DNA from: a virus
Virus record (IMG/VR): IMGVR_UViG_3300027899_000030
Coordinates: 1-38,931 of that record
Strand: one strand, 5' to 3'
Length of the DNA: 38,931 nt
Position 1 is the stretch's first letter. Each line of letters opens with the position of its first letter. Below are positions 23,905-30,580 of the stretch, in pieces. The notes beneath the pieces are model-generated. The model was not told the origin of the DNA. It did no database searches and saw only the letters and a program-made list of their open reading frames with translations. A program made the position numbers and the translations under genes.

Positions 23905-24516
23905 ATGTTACATATTACAAACCACTCGCCTAATCATAAATTGGCCGGCTTTCAGTCTCTTAATACATCAACTTTGAGTAATGAATTTTGTATTAAGATG
24001 ATGAAGAAACAAGAATTAAAAACCGATATCAGTATCATTTGCCAAGAATGCTACGCTGCTTCAATGCAAAAAAGGTATAAAAACCTGGACATTGCAATAT
24101 CAAAAAATGGTCTTTTATTATCAGAAGCGCCGTTACCCATTAGATATATACCGGTTATCAACGCTATTGCTTTTCGCTTTCATTCCCTGGGTGAATTAAT
24201 CAATCTGCAACATCTAGAGAATTATGCAGCTATTGCAAGTTATAACCCTTTAACCTTTTTCACTTTATGGACAAAACGAAAAGATATAGTGAACGCCTAC
24301 TTTAAAGCCGGTAACGTAAAGCCGGACAATTTAAGCTTTATTTATTCCAGTTCAGTAATTGGCAAAATTGAAAAATTACCTATGTACTTTGACAAAGTCT
24401 TTACAGCGCACAATAAAAACACCGAAGAAAATATCAATTGTCATTCAAAATGTATAGATTGCATGGTTTGTTATTCAAAAAACGATACTATTTACATAAA
24501 CGAGATAAAAAAATGA
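23905..24516 (+). CDS. Cysteine-cluster phage protein (GP88-like)
   Basis: A 203-residue protein starting MLHITNHSPNHKLAG. It has C46-x2-C49 in IICQECYAAS, a central RFHSLGELINLQHLENYAAI, then NPLTFFTLWTKR, PDNLSFIYSSSVIG, FDKVFTAHNKN, and a C-terminal cluster CHSKCIDCMVC (C179, C183, C186, C189). This order resembles the GP88 type of phage proteins whose function is unknown. The C-terminal Cx3Cx2Cx2C could bind a zinc or an iron-sulfur cluster. A TTG at 23866 is in frame; the ATG at 23905 is preferred because it is just after the preceding gene. It overlaps the next gene as ATGA. Confidence 0.72.
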   Translation: MLHITNHSPNHKLAGFQSLNTSTLSNEFCIKMMKKQELKTDISIICQECYAASMQKRYKNLDIAISKNGLLLSEAPLPIRYIPVINAIAFRFHSLGELINLQHLENYAAIASYNPLTFFTLWTKRKDIVNAYFKAGNVKPDNLSFIYSSSVIGKIEKLPMYFDKVFTAHNKNTEENINCHSKCIDCMVCYSKNDTIYINEIKK

Positions 24517-24740
24517 AAACAATAACTGCTAAAAAATTAATAGGTAAAATGTTAGATAATGTCCAAGTAAACATAAAAGGACATAAATATCATGGAATAA
24601 ACGAAAAAACATTATTTGCACTTTACGAAGTTTTATCTAGTTATGGTTATAAAAAACTTTATACACGATCTTTGGATAATGGTTTTATCGAAGTTAAAGC
24701 GGATGATTTTATTTTATCAACTAAAGTTAAGGTTTATTAA
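24513..24740 (+). CDS. Hypothetical small protein (75 aa)
   Basis: Starts MKTITAKKLIGKMLDNVQVN with the ATG overlapping the previous stop (ATGA). The sequence is basic in the first third, then a helix (EKTLFALYEVLSSYGYKKLY) and a C-terminal beta part. It has no metal motif. A longer upstream frame exists but would overlap the previous gene by 79 bases. Translationally coupled accessory protein of unknown role. Confidence 0.65.
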   Translation: MKTITAKKLIGKMLDNVQVNIKGHKYHGINEKTLFALYEVLSSYGYKKLYTRSLDNGFIEVKADDFILSTKVKVY

Positions 24741-24741
24741 T

Positions 24742-24903
24742 ATGACATACAAACAACTACCAGGCCGCCCAACTATACCGGATGAATTAAAAAACAAAGG
24801 TATCATGGTAAGTTTACCGATTATCCTTGTTGATAGGTTAAAACTGGAAAGAAATAAAAGTAGATTAATTCAAGACTTATTAATAAAACATTTTAAGTTA
24901 TAA
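24742..24903 (+). CDS. Small ribbon-helix-helix-like protein (53 aa)
   Basis: Starts MTYKQLPGRPTIPDELKNKG, one base after the previous stop. The end has a strand (IMVSLP) followed by two helices (IILVDRLKLERN and SRLIQDLLIKHF), the pattern of an Arc/CopG-type ribbon-helix-helix DNA-binding unit. It could be a repressor acting on the palindrome upstream of its own operon. Its gene is followed by a strong terminator. The family call is by pattern only. Confidence 0.6.
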   Translation: MTYKQLPGRPTIPDELKNKGIMVSLPIILVDRLKLERNKSRLIQDLLIKHFKL

Positions 24904-24924
24904 CCTTAAAACACTTCATCCAAC

Positions 24925-24951
24925 AAGCCGCCTAAAAAGCGGCTTTTTTTT
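24925..24951 (+). terminator. Intrinsic terminator of the accessory operon
   Basis: AAGCCGC (24925-24931), a 7-base loop, GCGGCTT (24939-24945), then a T run to 24951. It acts in the plus direction, 22 bases after the last gene. Confidence 0.9.
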
Positions 24952-25427
24952 GTCTAAAATTCTATATAGTCTACACGCCACGAATACCAACGCCTAGAGC
25001 GATTTTAAACGATAACATAAAAGCAATGCTAGACTATAGCTATTCAATAAAAACGACTTAAAACTACCTTAAAACGCCTATAAAACTATATAGTTATAAC
25101 GCGACAATATGCCATATTCCACTCTATCAACAAACCGCCTATAATTATTCTATCTTATTGATTATTATCAATAAACCTTTAAAAACACGTTTTAAAGCTC
25201 TTTTACATTTTACCTATGTAATACCATTACTTTAAATTTAGCCGCCTACAATCGATTATAATTGGCTATATAAAACCCTTTATAAATCAATGACTTACAA
25301 ATCTAAATGAGTCTTATTTACATAAATCCCGACTAATTTAGTAGGTTTTTACCTTAAATCCCCTTAAATCCCCTAAATCCCCTTAAATCCACTATTTTCC
25401 AACACCCAACACCCCTAAATCCAACAC
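24952..25427. other. Non-coding AT-rich region between facing terminators
   Basis: 476 bases with no supported gene in either strand. It is bounded by a plus-strand terminator on the left and a minus-strand terminator on the right, so both flanking operons end before it. It is dominated by A/T tracts and contains near-palindromic TATA-rich stretches (such as ACTATATAGTTATA near 25086) and, near its right end, tandem CCTTAAATC-type repeats. An origin, a small RNA or a packaging/recombination site would fit; none is proven. Confidence 0.7.
25352..25390. repeat. Four tandem C(C)CTTAAATC repeats, G-rich on the minus strand
   Basis: CCTTAAATC 25352-25360, CCCTTAAATC 25361-25370, CCCTAAATC 25371-25379 and CCCTTAAATC 25380-25389 lie head to tail. 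A further CCCCTAAATCC is found at about 25412-25422. The minus strand carries several GGGG runs separated by ATTTA(A), which could form a G-quadruplex. Confidence 0.8.
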
Positions 25428-25467
25428 AAAAAAAACGTAGCCAAGAATTTCACGTCTAAGCCACGTT
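25428..25467 (-). terminator. Intrinsic terminator of the early minus-strand operon
   Basis: On the minus strand, AACGTGGCTTAGA (25467-25455) pairs with TCTTGGCTACGTT (25446-25434) over 13 positions with two G-U pairs and one mismatch, and is followed by an eight-T run (25435-25428). It lies 23 bases after the stop of the GG-repeat protein. Confidence 0.85.
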
Positions 25468-25490
25468 CTCATCAAACCTATATCTATACC

Positions 25491-25670
25491 TTACTTTTTA
25501 GTAAATCGGCTACCATGCGATGCTTTGCCACCTTCTACCGCTATTTCATGCCGTCTTTCAGGTGTTAATGACGATGCCCTTGCATCTCCACCCTCACCAG
25601 CAATAGTTTCTTTACGCTCCGAACTAAGTGCCTTAGCCCTAGCTTCCCCACCAGCCTGTCCTTTAATCAT
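25491..25670 (-). CDS. Small GG-repeat protein (59 aa)
   Basis: ATG at 25670 with AGGAGA eight bases upstream, stop at 25491. The protein has three versions of one motif: AGGEARAKALSSERKETIAG, GGDARASSLTPERRHEIAVE and GGKASHGSRFTKK, i.e. GGxA(R)Axx(L)(S/T)xERR.EIA. It is hydrophilic and helical. The repeated GGxARAxxL..E...A unit occurs in small phage and plasmid proteins of unknown function and recalls the GG motifs of bacterial KGG/stress-induced proteins. It is the last gene before the minus-strand terminator. Confidence 0.72.
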   Translation of the reverse strand: MIKGQAGGEARAKALSSERKETIAGEGGDARASSLTPERRHEIAVEGGKASHGSRFTKK

Positions 25671-25710
25671 ATTCTTCTCCTAATGTTTATGTAAATATAC
25701 ATAGTAGTTT

Positions 25711-25738
25711 GTAAGCAAGCTCATGTAAGCAAGCTCCC
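25711..25738. repeat. Tandem 14-base repeat (GTAAGCAAGCTC core)
   Basis: GTAAGCAAGCTC occurs at 25711-25722 and 25725-25736. It lies in the 68-base gap between two minus-strand genes. A recent slippage duplication is the simplest reading. Confidence 0.75.
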
Positions 25739-26317
25739 TTACAACTCCACCCATTCAAAAGTAAAATAAAACTCTGCCCCACTAGGCATTGCTTGCCCAT
25801 TCATGTTAATACATAAAGATTCACCTACACCACGTAACACCATAGGTTGTTGGTTGTTATTACCAAACTCTTCTACCCATTCTTGGACAGGAATGCCATT
25901 AGGTGTTTTAGAAGCCAATGACATTCTTCTACCTCTAATCAATTGTCCTGTACCCAATGATGATGGGTTAGCACTATATAACTTAATAGTAGCTGTTGAA
26001 TCTACATTTAAACTATCATTCTTTGCTATACCATCTGTAGCAAATGTACCACCAGTATTTGCAGTTGTTCTTTTGTAGATATAAAAATCTAAAGTTCCGT
26101 TGGCTGTAGCTGTTGGTGTTATCTCAAACTTAGTCACCATAATTGTTTTGGTAGCACTTCCCATCAACAAAATAATATCCGTTGGTGTAGCAGCAGGAGT
26201 AACATCAGCCCTAGTCGCTGTATAAGTAGGCGATGTTGGTACTGCTCCAAACACCGTTCTAACAGGTATTGCACCAATATCCAGCGTCTGATTGTTATTG
26301 TGTGAACTTATGCTCAT
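25739..26317 (-). CDS. Virion-like beta-sandwich protein outside the structural operon
   Basis: A 192-residue protein with AAGGAAA upstream of the ATG. It contains TPTDIILLMGSATKTIMVTK, FEITPTATANGTLDFYIYKR and ESLCINMNGQAMPSGAEFYF strands, a jelly-roll-like alternation. Similar proteins are found in phage structural gene clusters; the small fibre-associated protein at 562-963 has the same style (G.v.iFIYdGT). Here it lies among early minus genes. It may decorate the capsid or tail, or be a moron. No signal peptide is present, so secretion is unlikely. Confidence 0.65.
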   Translation of the reverse strand: MSISSHNNNQTLDIGAIPVRTVFGAVPTSPTYTATRADVTPAATPTDIILLMGSATKTIMVTKFEITPTATANGTLDFYIYKRTTANTGGTFATDGIAKNDSLNVDSTATIKLYSANPSSLGTGQLIRGRRMSLASKTPNGIPVQEWVEEFGNNNQQPMVLRGVGESLCINMNGQAMPSGAEFYFTFEWVEL

Positions 26318-26329
26318 TACATTTTTCCT

Positions 26330-26446
26330 TTAAAAATATTGACTGACCCAATTAACCCATGCCGCTTTTGGCGTTTCACCATAGGCAACTCTATCTAAAC
26401 TATAACATTTCCAATAATTCCCTACGAATTTAATCTTTGGCTTCAT
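26330..26446 (-). CDS. Small W/G-motif protein (38 aa)
   Basis: ATG at 26446, stop at 26330. Sequence begins MKPKIKFVGNYWKCYSLDRV and ends VNWVSQYF. The pattern W.C.......G.TP..AW..W is shared with small phage and prophage proteins of unknown function. It overlaps the preceding 29-residue frame by 17 bases. Confidence 0.6.
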   Translation of the reverse strand: MKPKIKFVGNYWKCYSLDRVAYGETPKAAWVNWVSQYF

Positions 26447-26519
26447 AACTACGCTCATTTGCCTTAAATCTTTCACAAACAATCTTTTTCCTATTCTTGT
26501 TACTTGTCTTTAATGCCAT
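26430..26519 (-). CDS. Very small basic protein (29 aa)
   Basis: ATG at 26519, stop at 26430. MALKTSNKNRKKIVCERFKA, then NERSYEAKD: a single basic helix. It overlaps the next gene and lies in a run of small minus-strand genes. Its reality is uncertain; it could be a leader frame for the gene that follows. Confidence 0.4.
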   Translation of the reverse strand: MALKTSNKNRKKIVCERFKANERSYEAKD

Positions 26520-26532
26520 TAATAATTACCTA

Positions 26533-26694
26533 TTATCTTTGATGCTGAATCTTCAGATCATACAATGGAAATTCCTTATGGCAATCTATACACTCCTTCT
26601 TCCTCCATGAAACATAGATTGCCTTATTTTTATGCTTACATATCTTTACTTGAATAGGCGCATTAAACAAATTAATAGGCTGAAACTTCAACAT
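26533..26694 (-). CDS. Small Cys/His-rich protein (53 aa)
   Basis: ATG at 26694, stop at 26533. The protein begins MLKFQPINLFNAPIQVKICK, and carries C19-x-H21 and C41-x2-C44-H45 (KKECIDCHKEF), consistent with a small zinc ribbon. Similar short phage proteins act as DNA-binding or anti-host factors, but none is identified here. It lies 8 bases after a membrane microprotein on the same strand. Confidence 0.6.
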   Translation of the reverse strand: MLKFQPINLFNAPIQVKICKHKNKAIYVSWRKKECIDCHKEFPLYDLKIQHQR

Positions 26695-26702
26695 GTTCCA
26701 TT

Positions 26703-26786
26703 TCAAAATAAATCCTTATACAGCTCGAAAAACACCCATGACGCAACGATATACCCAACCCCTAGCCAAACTATTACTTCAATCAT
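26703..26786 (-). CDS. Membrane microprotein (27 aa)
   Basis: ATG at 26786, stop at 26703. Nearly all of it is one hydrophobic helix (MIEVIVWLGVGYIVASWVFF) ending ELYKDLF. It overlaps the end of the upstream gene by 8 bases. It is one of three single-span microproteins in this 1.2-kb cluster. Confidence 0.5.
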   Translation of the reverse strand: MIEVIVWLGVGYIVASWVFFELYKDLF

Positions 26787-27012
26787 GTTTAAGCTCCTCT
26801 TCCACTCTCATGTCCAAATAACGCCCCAATGTATCAATAGCCTCTTCTACATCTTGCTCTTTATCCTTTGCACCCCTATTTCCTGCACAAAGTAACTTCT
26901 TTACCGCATGTTGAATACATGGGTCTGTCACGTTAAACAACTCCAACACACGATACACATCAACCGCATCTAAATGTCTTACATCTTTGTAGTAATGTTT
27001 ATATTTAATCAT
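26779..27012 (-). CDS. Conserved-type small phage protein (77 aa)
   Basis: Starts MIKYKHYYKDVRHLDAVDVY. The core (DVYRVLELFNVTDPCIQHAV, KKLLCAGNRGAKDKEQDVEE, AIDTLGRYLDM) is a helical unit found in many phage early regions, with the pattern DVY.VL...V..P..QHA.KKLL..G.RG.KD...D..EA...L.R. Function unknown; often next to replication genes, as here. The start overlaps the stop of the zinc protein upstream by 8 bases. Confidence 0.72.
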   Translation of the reverse strand: MIKYKHYYKDVRHLDAVDVYRVLELFNVTDPCIQHAVKKLLCAGNRGAKDKEQDVEEAIDTLGRYLDMRVEEELKHD

Positions 27013-27223
27013 TATCCCACGCCCATGCTAACCTACACCCATCACCGCACCATCTAGGTACAGTAATATTACCTTTAAAAATTATAGGCTCAACATCTAA
27101 CCCACAAGTTAAACAAGCCCCATCCCCATTAATATTAATCTTAATCGCCTTGTTGTGTATATTCAGTAGCAATTTCTCTAAAATCCCTTCTTCAATTAAA
27201 TCCGATTTGTCCAAATCATCCAT
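27005..27223 (-). CDS. Zinc-ribbon protein, DksA/TraR-like end (72 aa)
   Basis: The preferred ATG at 27223 is preceded by GGAAAGAG and shares its A with the upstream stop (TAATG). After an acidic N-terminal helix (MDDLDKSDLIEEGILEKLLL) come C37-x2-C40 (ACLTCG) and C58...C62 (RWCGDGCR), a four-cysteine zinc ribbon like the C-terminal finger of small DksA/TraR-type phage proteins. It may modulate RNA polymerase or bind DNA. Upstream ATG codons (27235) would add 4 residues only. Confidence 0.68.
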   Translation of the reverse strand: MDDLDKSDLIEEGILEKLLLNIHNKAIKININGDGACLTCGLDVEPIIFKGNITVPRWCGDGCRLAWAWDND

Positions 27224-27306
27224 TACTCTTTCCATTCGTTCCACAAAACAATAATAAAAATAATAACACAAACAATATACGGTATTACTCTTAACGCATC
27301 ACCCAT
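27223..27306 (-). CDS. Membrane microprotein (27 aa)
   Basis: ATG at 27306, TAA ending at 27223, sharing one base with the next start. The sequence is MGDALRVIPYIVCVIIFIIV followed by LWNEWKE: one hydrophobic helix with a short charged end. It overlaps the preceding microprotein by 16 bases. No family is recognised. Confidence 0.5.
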   Translation of the reverse strand: MGDALRVIPYIVCVIIFIIVLWNEWKE

Positions 27307-27389
27307 AACAATATCCCAAATAACGCTATAAACATCCCTATCAAAAAAGCAACAGGCATTAAGTACCATTCACACATTTTTCTTTTCAT
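27291..27389 (-). CDS. Membrane microprotein (32 aa)
   Basis: ATG at 27389, stop at 27291. Basic start MKRKMCEWYLMPVAF, then LIGMFIALFGILLWVM: one transmembrane helix, N-terminus likely cytoplasmic because of the positive start. It overlaps genes on both sides. Confidence 0.5.
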   Translation of the reverse strand: MKRKMCEWYLMPVAFLIGMFIALFGILLWVMR

Positions 27390-27540
27390 CAATAACCTCA
27401 ATAACACCTTTTCTACGTTGTTGAAACTTTCCTTCATGCAATGTAACTTTCCCATCCACCTTTATTGCAACAGCACTTATTCCAAATTGCTTTTGTACCA
27501 TCCTTAACAACTCATTAATCTCATCCATCCTGAATACCAT
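27370..27540 (-). CDS. Hypothetical small protein (56 aa)
   Basis: ATG at 27540 (MVFRMDEINELLRMVQKQF) or 27528 (MDEINELL), stop at 27370. A helical start is followed by GISAVAIKVDGKVTLHEGKF and a basic end (QQRRKGVIEV). It is the first gene after the replication protein and a long hairpin. No family recognised. Confidence 0.6.
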   Translation of the reverse strand: MVFRMDEINELLRMVQKQFGISAVAIKVDGKVTLHEGKFQQRRKGVIEVIDEKKNV

Positions 27541-27550
27541 ACCAATGACA

Positions 27551-27592
27551 TACCTACCACCCCCCTTCTTAAGAAAGGGGGTAGGGTAGGTA
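27551..27592. other. Long imperfect hairpin after the replication gene
   Basis: TACCTACC (27551-27558) pairs with GGTAGGTA (27585-27592); inside it CCCCC (27561-27565) pairs with GGGGG (27577-27581), and TTCTT/AAGAA closes at 27566-27575. About 18 pairs in total. No T-tract follows on the minus strand, so it is not a standard terminator; cruciform, processing site or origin structure are options. Confidence 0.7.
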
Positions 27593-27612
27593 TATTCCAG
27601 ATCATTCCACCA

Positions 27613-27644
27613 TATACCCTGCTATACCCTAGGTATTTTAGTGG
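27613..27644. repeat. Iteron-like short repeats beside the replication gene
   Basis: TATACCCT occurs at 27613-27620 and 27623-27630, 10 bases apart (one helical turn). GGTAGGTATA occurs at 27633-27642 and also at 27585-27594, and its reverse ATACCTACC at 27550-27558. The cluster ends 11 bases from the stop of the Toprim-helicase gene. Confidence 0.6.
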
Positions 27645-27654
27645 TAGGTATATA

Positions 27655-29544
27655 CTATACAAGCCACCAATAATTGCCATTATTTCCTATAAGCTTTTGT
27701 TTTAATAGGGAGTTTTTACAACGACCAAAGTCTTTTGATACGTTTTCAGCCCCCTTAAATACCTCTTTAATAAAGGGATACCACTCATCATAATGGACAG
27801 TGGTATGGTATCCACCATTATCATCCATAACGCAGTCTTTTTTACCATTAATCTCTAATGTTTCGATTAGAGAATCAATTGTTTTTTGTTGATTTTCTGT
27901 TAATTCTTTTTCTTTTTTAGTCACGCCTTCATATTCTAAATAAACAGAAGTAATTTGTTTATCTTCATCAGCGTCATAAAACATTTCACCATCAAGATCA
28001 ACTTCTTTAATAGTAAAGTTCATGTCACTACCAGCTCCAAAATCTTTAGACTTGGTGCAAGCGAATTTAACAACATCTTTACCATCTTTGGTTACACAAA
28101 ACTCTGCGTCCATAGCCGCTTTTATAGATGATGAACCCCTAGAACGACCCTTGTCGCCATGACCACTATGATGAACAGTAATAATAGCGGCATTAAGCTT
28201 ACGAGCAAGTAGCTCAATAGACTTAAAATACATAGCCATATCTTCACTAGAGTTTTCATCACCAACCATGTTCCTGTGCAAAGTATCAATAATAATAATA
28301 TCGGGAGCAAAATCCATGTCCTCTACAAGCTTACAGATGTTTTCGGCTTCACGGGCATCAAGTAAATTAATGGAACGTCTGCTAAAACGTATTCTATCGC
28401 CATTGATGGTGCTACCGTTATATTTCTTCATCAATGCTTTGAATCTAAAAGTAGCACCACGCAATCCTTCACCCATGATAACTAGAGTATTTAATTGTGC
28501 TTTTATCTTATGACCATGCCAATCTTTACCAATAGCACCGCAAAAAGCCCAATCCATAGCGAATAAAGATTTTCCTGCACCTGACTCCCCAAAAAGAAGA
28601 TTCATTGAGCCACGCTCCAGCAATCCCTTAATTAACCATTGTGGCGTAGTAACATTAGCCATCATCTCTGTTAATGATACAAATAAACCTTCATGTTTTA
28701 TTTTGCCAAAAACAATGTCACGAACAGCATCAATGCCATGTTGCTTCATAACATCATTAAAATCGCCATGAATGTCAGGATAGACAACATCAACACCGCA
28801 TAGATTTGCTTTATCAATACCGATGCCGCTAACATCATTATCAGCGCAAATAACAATACGCTTCTTATCGTATTGTATTTTTAACATGTCAGTAACAGCT
28901 TTAAGATTTCCTGCGTTAAATGCTATACACACAGCTAAATTAGTAGCTTGATATAAACTATCCGCAGTTGCAAAACCCTCCGCTACTAACAATGTTTCAC
29001 TGGCGATAGGATCACCTATCCAACAATGACCGCCCTGCATTTTACCGCCAGCATGAAATCTTTTAGCCCCATCACTGAATATAGATTGCAATGACTGTAT
29101 ATTGCCAAGTTCATCATAAACAGGTATTAGGAGCTTACCGCCAAACACTTTTGCCATGTTTGGATTGATTCCTTTATCCGTTAAGTAATCATGTTCCTTA
29201 ACAACAACTGCCGCATCAAATAATGATTTTGCTTCTCTAGCGGCAACTGCATAATCTTCATCACGTTGCAGTGTTGCTTTGCGTTTAGCTTCTTCAAATT
29301 GCTGACGCATTGCCTCCTGCTCAGTAATACTTGGCGCATAATCTCTATGCGCTTGCCATTGGTGTTGCTCTCCACTGCGCCAACATCCAAATACTGCACC
29401 TTTCCCATCGTCAAAAACTAATACCCATCCAGACCTATCAGATTGCTTGTTGTTAGTCGAAAACCTAGTAACTTTACCAATACCAATATGGTGTGGAGGC
29501 GTATAGCCTACCGCTTTTATTGCGTCATTAAGTTCATTTAGCAT
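27655..29544 (-). CDS. Toprim-helicase replication protein (primase/RepA-like)
   Basis: A 629-residue protein. The first ~110 residues contain SDRSGWVLVFDDGKGAVFGC, a DNA-binding-like part without zinc cysteines. A Toprim domain follows: LLVAEGFATADSL (Glu at ~189) and IVICADNDVSGIG (Asp at ~235). Residues ~315-500 are a RecA-fold ATPase: Walker A FGESGAGKS (~318-326), MGEGLRGA, Walker B IIIIDTLHRN (Asp ~420), ITVHHSGHGDKGRSRGSSS. The pattern is that of phage and plasmid RepA/primase-helicase replication proteins. A GTG at 29556 would add four residues; ATG 29544 overlaps the HTH gene and lacks a Shine-Dalgarno, so coupling is likely. Confidence 0.87.
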   Translation of the reverse strand: MLNELNDAIKAVGYTPPHHIGIGKVTRFSTNNKQSDRSGWVLVFDDGKGAVFGCWRSGEQHQWQAHRDYAPSITEQEAMRQQFEEAKRKATLQRDEDYAVAAREAKSLFDAAVVVKEHDYLTDKGINPNMAKVFGGKLLIPVYDELGNIQSLQSIFSDGAKRFHAGGKMQGGHCWIGDPIASETLLVAEGFATADSLYQATNLAVCIAFNAGNLKAVTDMLKIQYDKKRIVICADNDVSGIGIDKANLCGVDVVYPDIHGDFNDVMKQHGIDAVRDIVFGKIKHEGLFVSLTEMMANVTTPQWLIKGLLERGSMNLLFGESGAGKSLFAMDWAFCGAIGKDWHGHKIKAQLNTLVIMGEGLRGATFRFKALMKKYNGSTINGDRIRFSRRSINLLDAREAENICKLVEDMDFAPDIIIIDTLHRNMVGDENSSEDMAMYFKSIELLARKLNAAIITVHHSGHGDKGRSRGSSSIKAAMDAEFCVTKDGKDVVKFACTKSKDFGAGSDMNFTIKEVDLDGEMFYDADEDKQITSVYLEYEGVTKKEKELTENQQKTIDSLIETLEINGKKDCVMDDNGGYHTTVHYDEWYPFIKEVFKGAENVSKDFGRCKNSLLKQKLIGNNGNYWWLV

Positions 29545-29704
29545 TGAAATAGTCACTTAAAATTTTGACTAAATCATAAGGTACACGTTTCAATTTTTGG
29601 TTAGCAAACTTCCATAAAATATTGTAATTAACATCAATAGCAATACTAACTGCTGATAAATTCATGGGCTTTAATTTATTGATTATTTCATCTGGTGTGA
29701 GCAT
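29534..29704 (-). CDS. Small HTH regulator (56 aa), Cro-like
   Basis: ATG at 29704 with AGGAAAA upstream, stop at 29534. The protein MLTPDEIINKLKPMNLSAVS, then IAIDVNYNILWKFANQKLKR and VPYDLVKILSDYF has the helix-turn-helix pattern of small phage regulators (L.AVS.A......LW....K......Y..V..LSDY). It is the first gene of the minus early operon and faces the plus recombination operon, so it may bind the 115-base divergent promoter region between them. Overlap with the replication gene by 11 bases suggests coupling. Confidence 0.7.
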   Translation of the reverse strand: MLTPDEIINKLKPMNLSAVSIAIDVNYNILWKFANQKLKRVPYDLVKILSDYFNAK

Positions 29705-29740
29705 AGTTTTTCCTTTTTAAAAAATATTTTTGTTTAGGTG

Positions 29741-29768
29741 TTGCAATTTTAATTTATATCGGTAAGAT
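29741..29768 (+). promoter_or_regulatory. Candidate sigma70-type promoter for the recombination operon
   Basis: TTGCAA at 29741-29746, 16 bases, TAAGAT at 29763-29768. It lies 52 bases before the ATG at 29820, which has AGGAG about nine bases upstream. GTTGC (29740-29744) and GCAAC (29771-29775) bracket it as a weak inverted repeat. Confidence 0.45.
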
Positions 29769-29819
29769 AAGCAACTCGAAAAGAAAGAAATTTTAACCTC
29801 AATGTAGGAGTAGTAAAAA

Positions 29820-30578
29820 ATGAGTGTATTAAGCTCAATAGCAAAACCAACTGATCGTTCGATCATTTGCACAATAACAGGTGATGCAGGATTAGGCAAA
29901 ACCAGCCTTGCAAGTACTTTTCCTAAGCCAATATTTATTCGTGCTGAAGATGGGTTACAAGCCGTTCCTGAAGCTATTCGTCCTGATGCTTTTCCAATCT
30001 TATCTACGGTTGATAATTTGTGGGAGCAACTAACTTCTTTAATTAAGGAAGAACATGATTATAAAACCTTGGTTATTGATAGTATCACTCAGCTTGATAA
30101 TTTGTTCACAAATTATATTGTTGATACTGATCCTAAAAAGCCCAGAACAATTGCCCAAGCACTTGGCGGTTATGGTGCTGGCTTTCAAGCAATATCTTCA
30201 TTACATGGCAGAGTTCGTAAAGCGGCTGGCATCTTAAATGAAGTAAAAGGAATGAATATTGTGTTTATTGCTCATTCTGAAACAGAAACAATAGAGCTAC
30301 CTGACCAAGACCCCTACACAAGATATAACATTCGTATGCAGAAGAAAAGCGTTTCGCATTACACGGACAATGTTGACCTGGTGGGTTATCTTAAACTTGA
30401 AACCCATACTATGGGGGATGGCGAACGCAAAAAAGCAATAAGCGATGGAACTAGAATACTGGTAACATACGCCTCCGCATCAAATGTTAGTAAAAATAGA
30501 TACGGCATAAATAATGATCTAGTTGTAGTGGCTGGTCAAAATCCTTTAATTAATTTAATTCCTAGCATCGGAGCATAA
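29820..30578 (+). CDS. Sak4-like RecA-fold single-strand annealing/exchange ATPase
   Basis: A 252-residue protein with Walker A GDAGLGKTS (21-29), RAEDGLQAVP after strand 2, Walker B TLVIDSITQL (D87), and VFIAHSETE at the sensor position. This is the AAA_24/Sak4 pattern of phage recombinases, which work with an SSB and an exonuclease. Both are encoded downstream, matching the usual operon. An AGGAG Shine-Dalgarno precedes the ATG. The length is typical. Confidence 0.85.
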   Translation: MSVLSSIAKPTDRSIICTITGDAGLGKTSLASTFPKPIFIRAEDGLQAVPEAIRPDAFPILSTVDNLWEQLTSLIKEEHDYKTLVIDSITQLDNLFTNYIVDTDPKKPRTIAQALGGYGAGFQAISSLHGRVRKAAGILNEVKGMNIVFIAHSETETIELPDQDPYTRYNIRMQKKSVSHYTDNVDLVGYLKLETHTMGDGERKKAISDGTRILVTYASASNVSKNRYGINNDLVVVAGQNPLINLIPSIGA

Positions 30579-30580
30579 AA

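Noticed and set aside
25352-25390. Tandem repeats as a CRISPR array
   Set aside because: Units are 9-10 bases and head to tail without spacers.
26430-26519. Resemblance of the 29-residue peptide to the N-terminus of ribosomal protein S14
   Set aside because: Only a basic MA.K.S..NR..K pattern is shared; no zinc or core residues, and the peptide ends after one helix.
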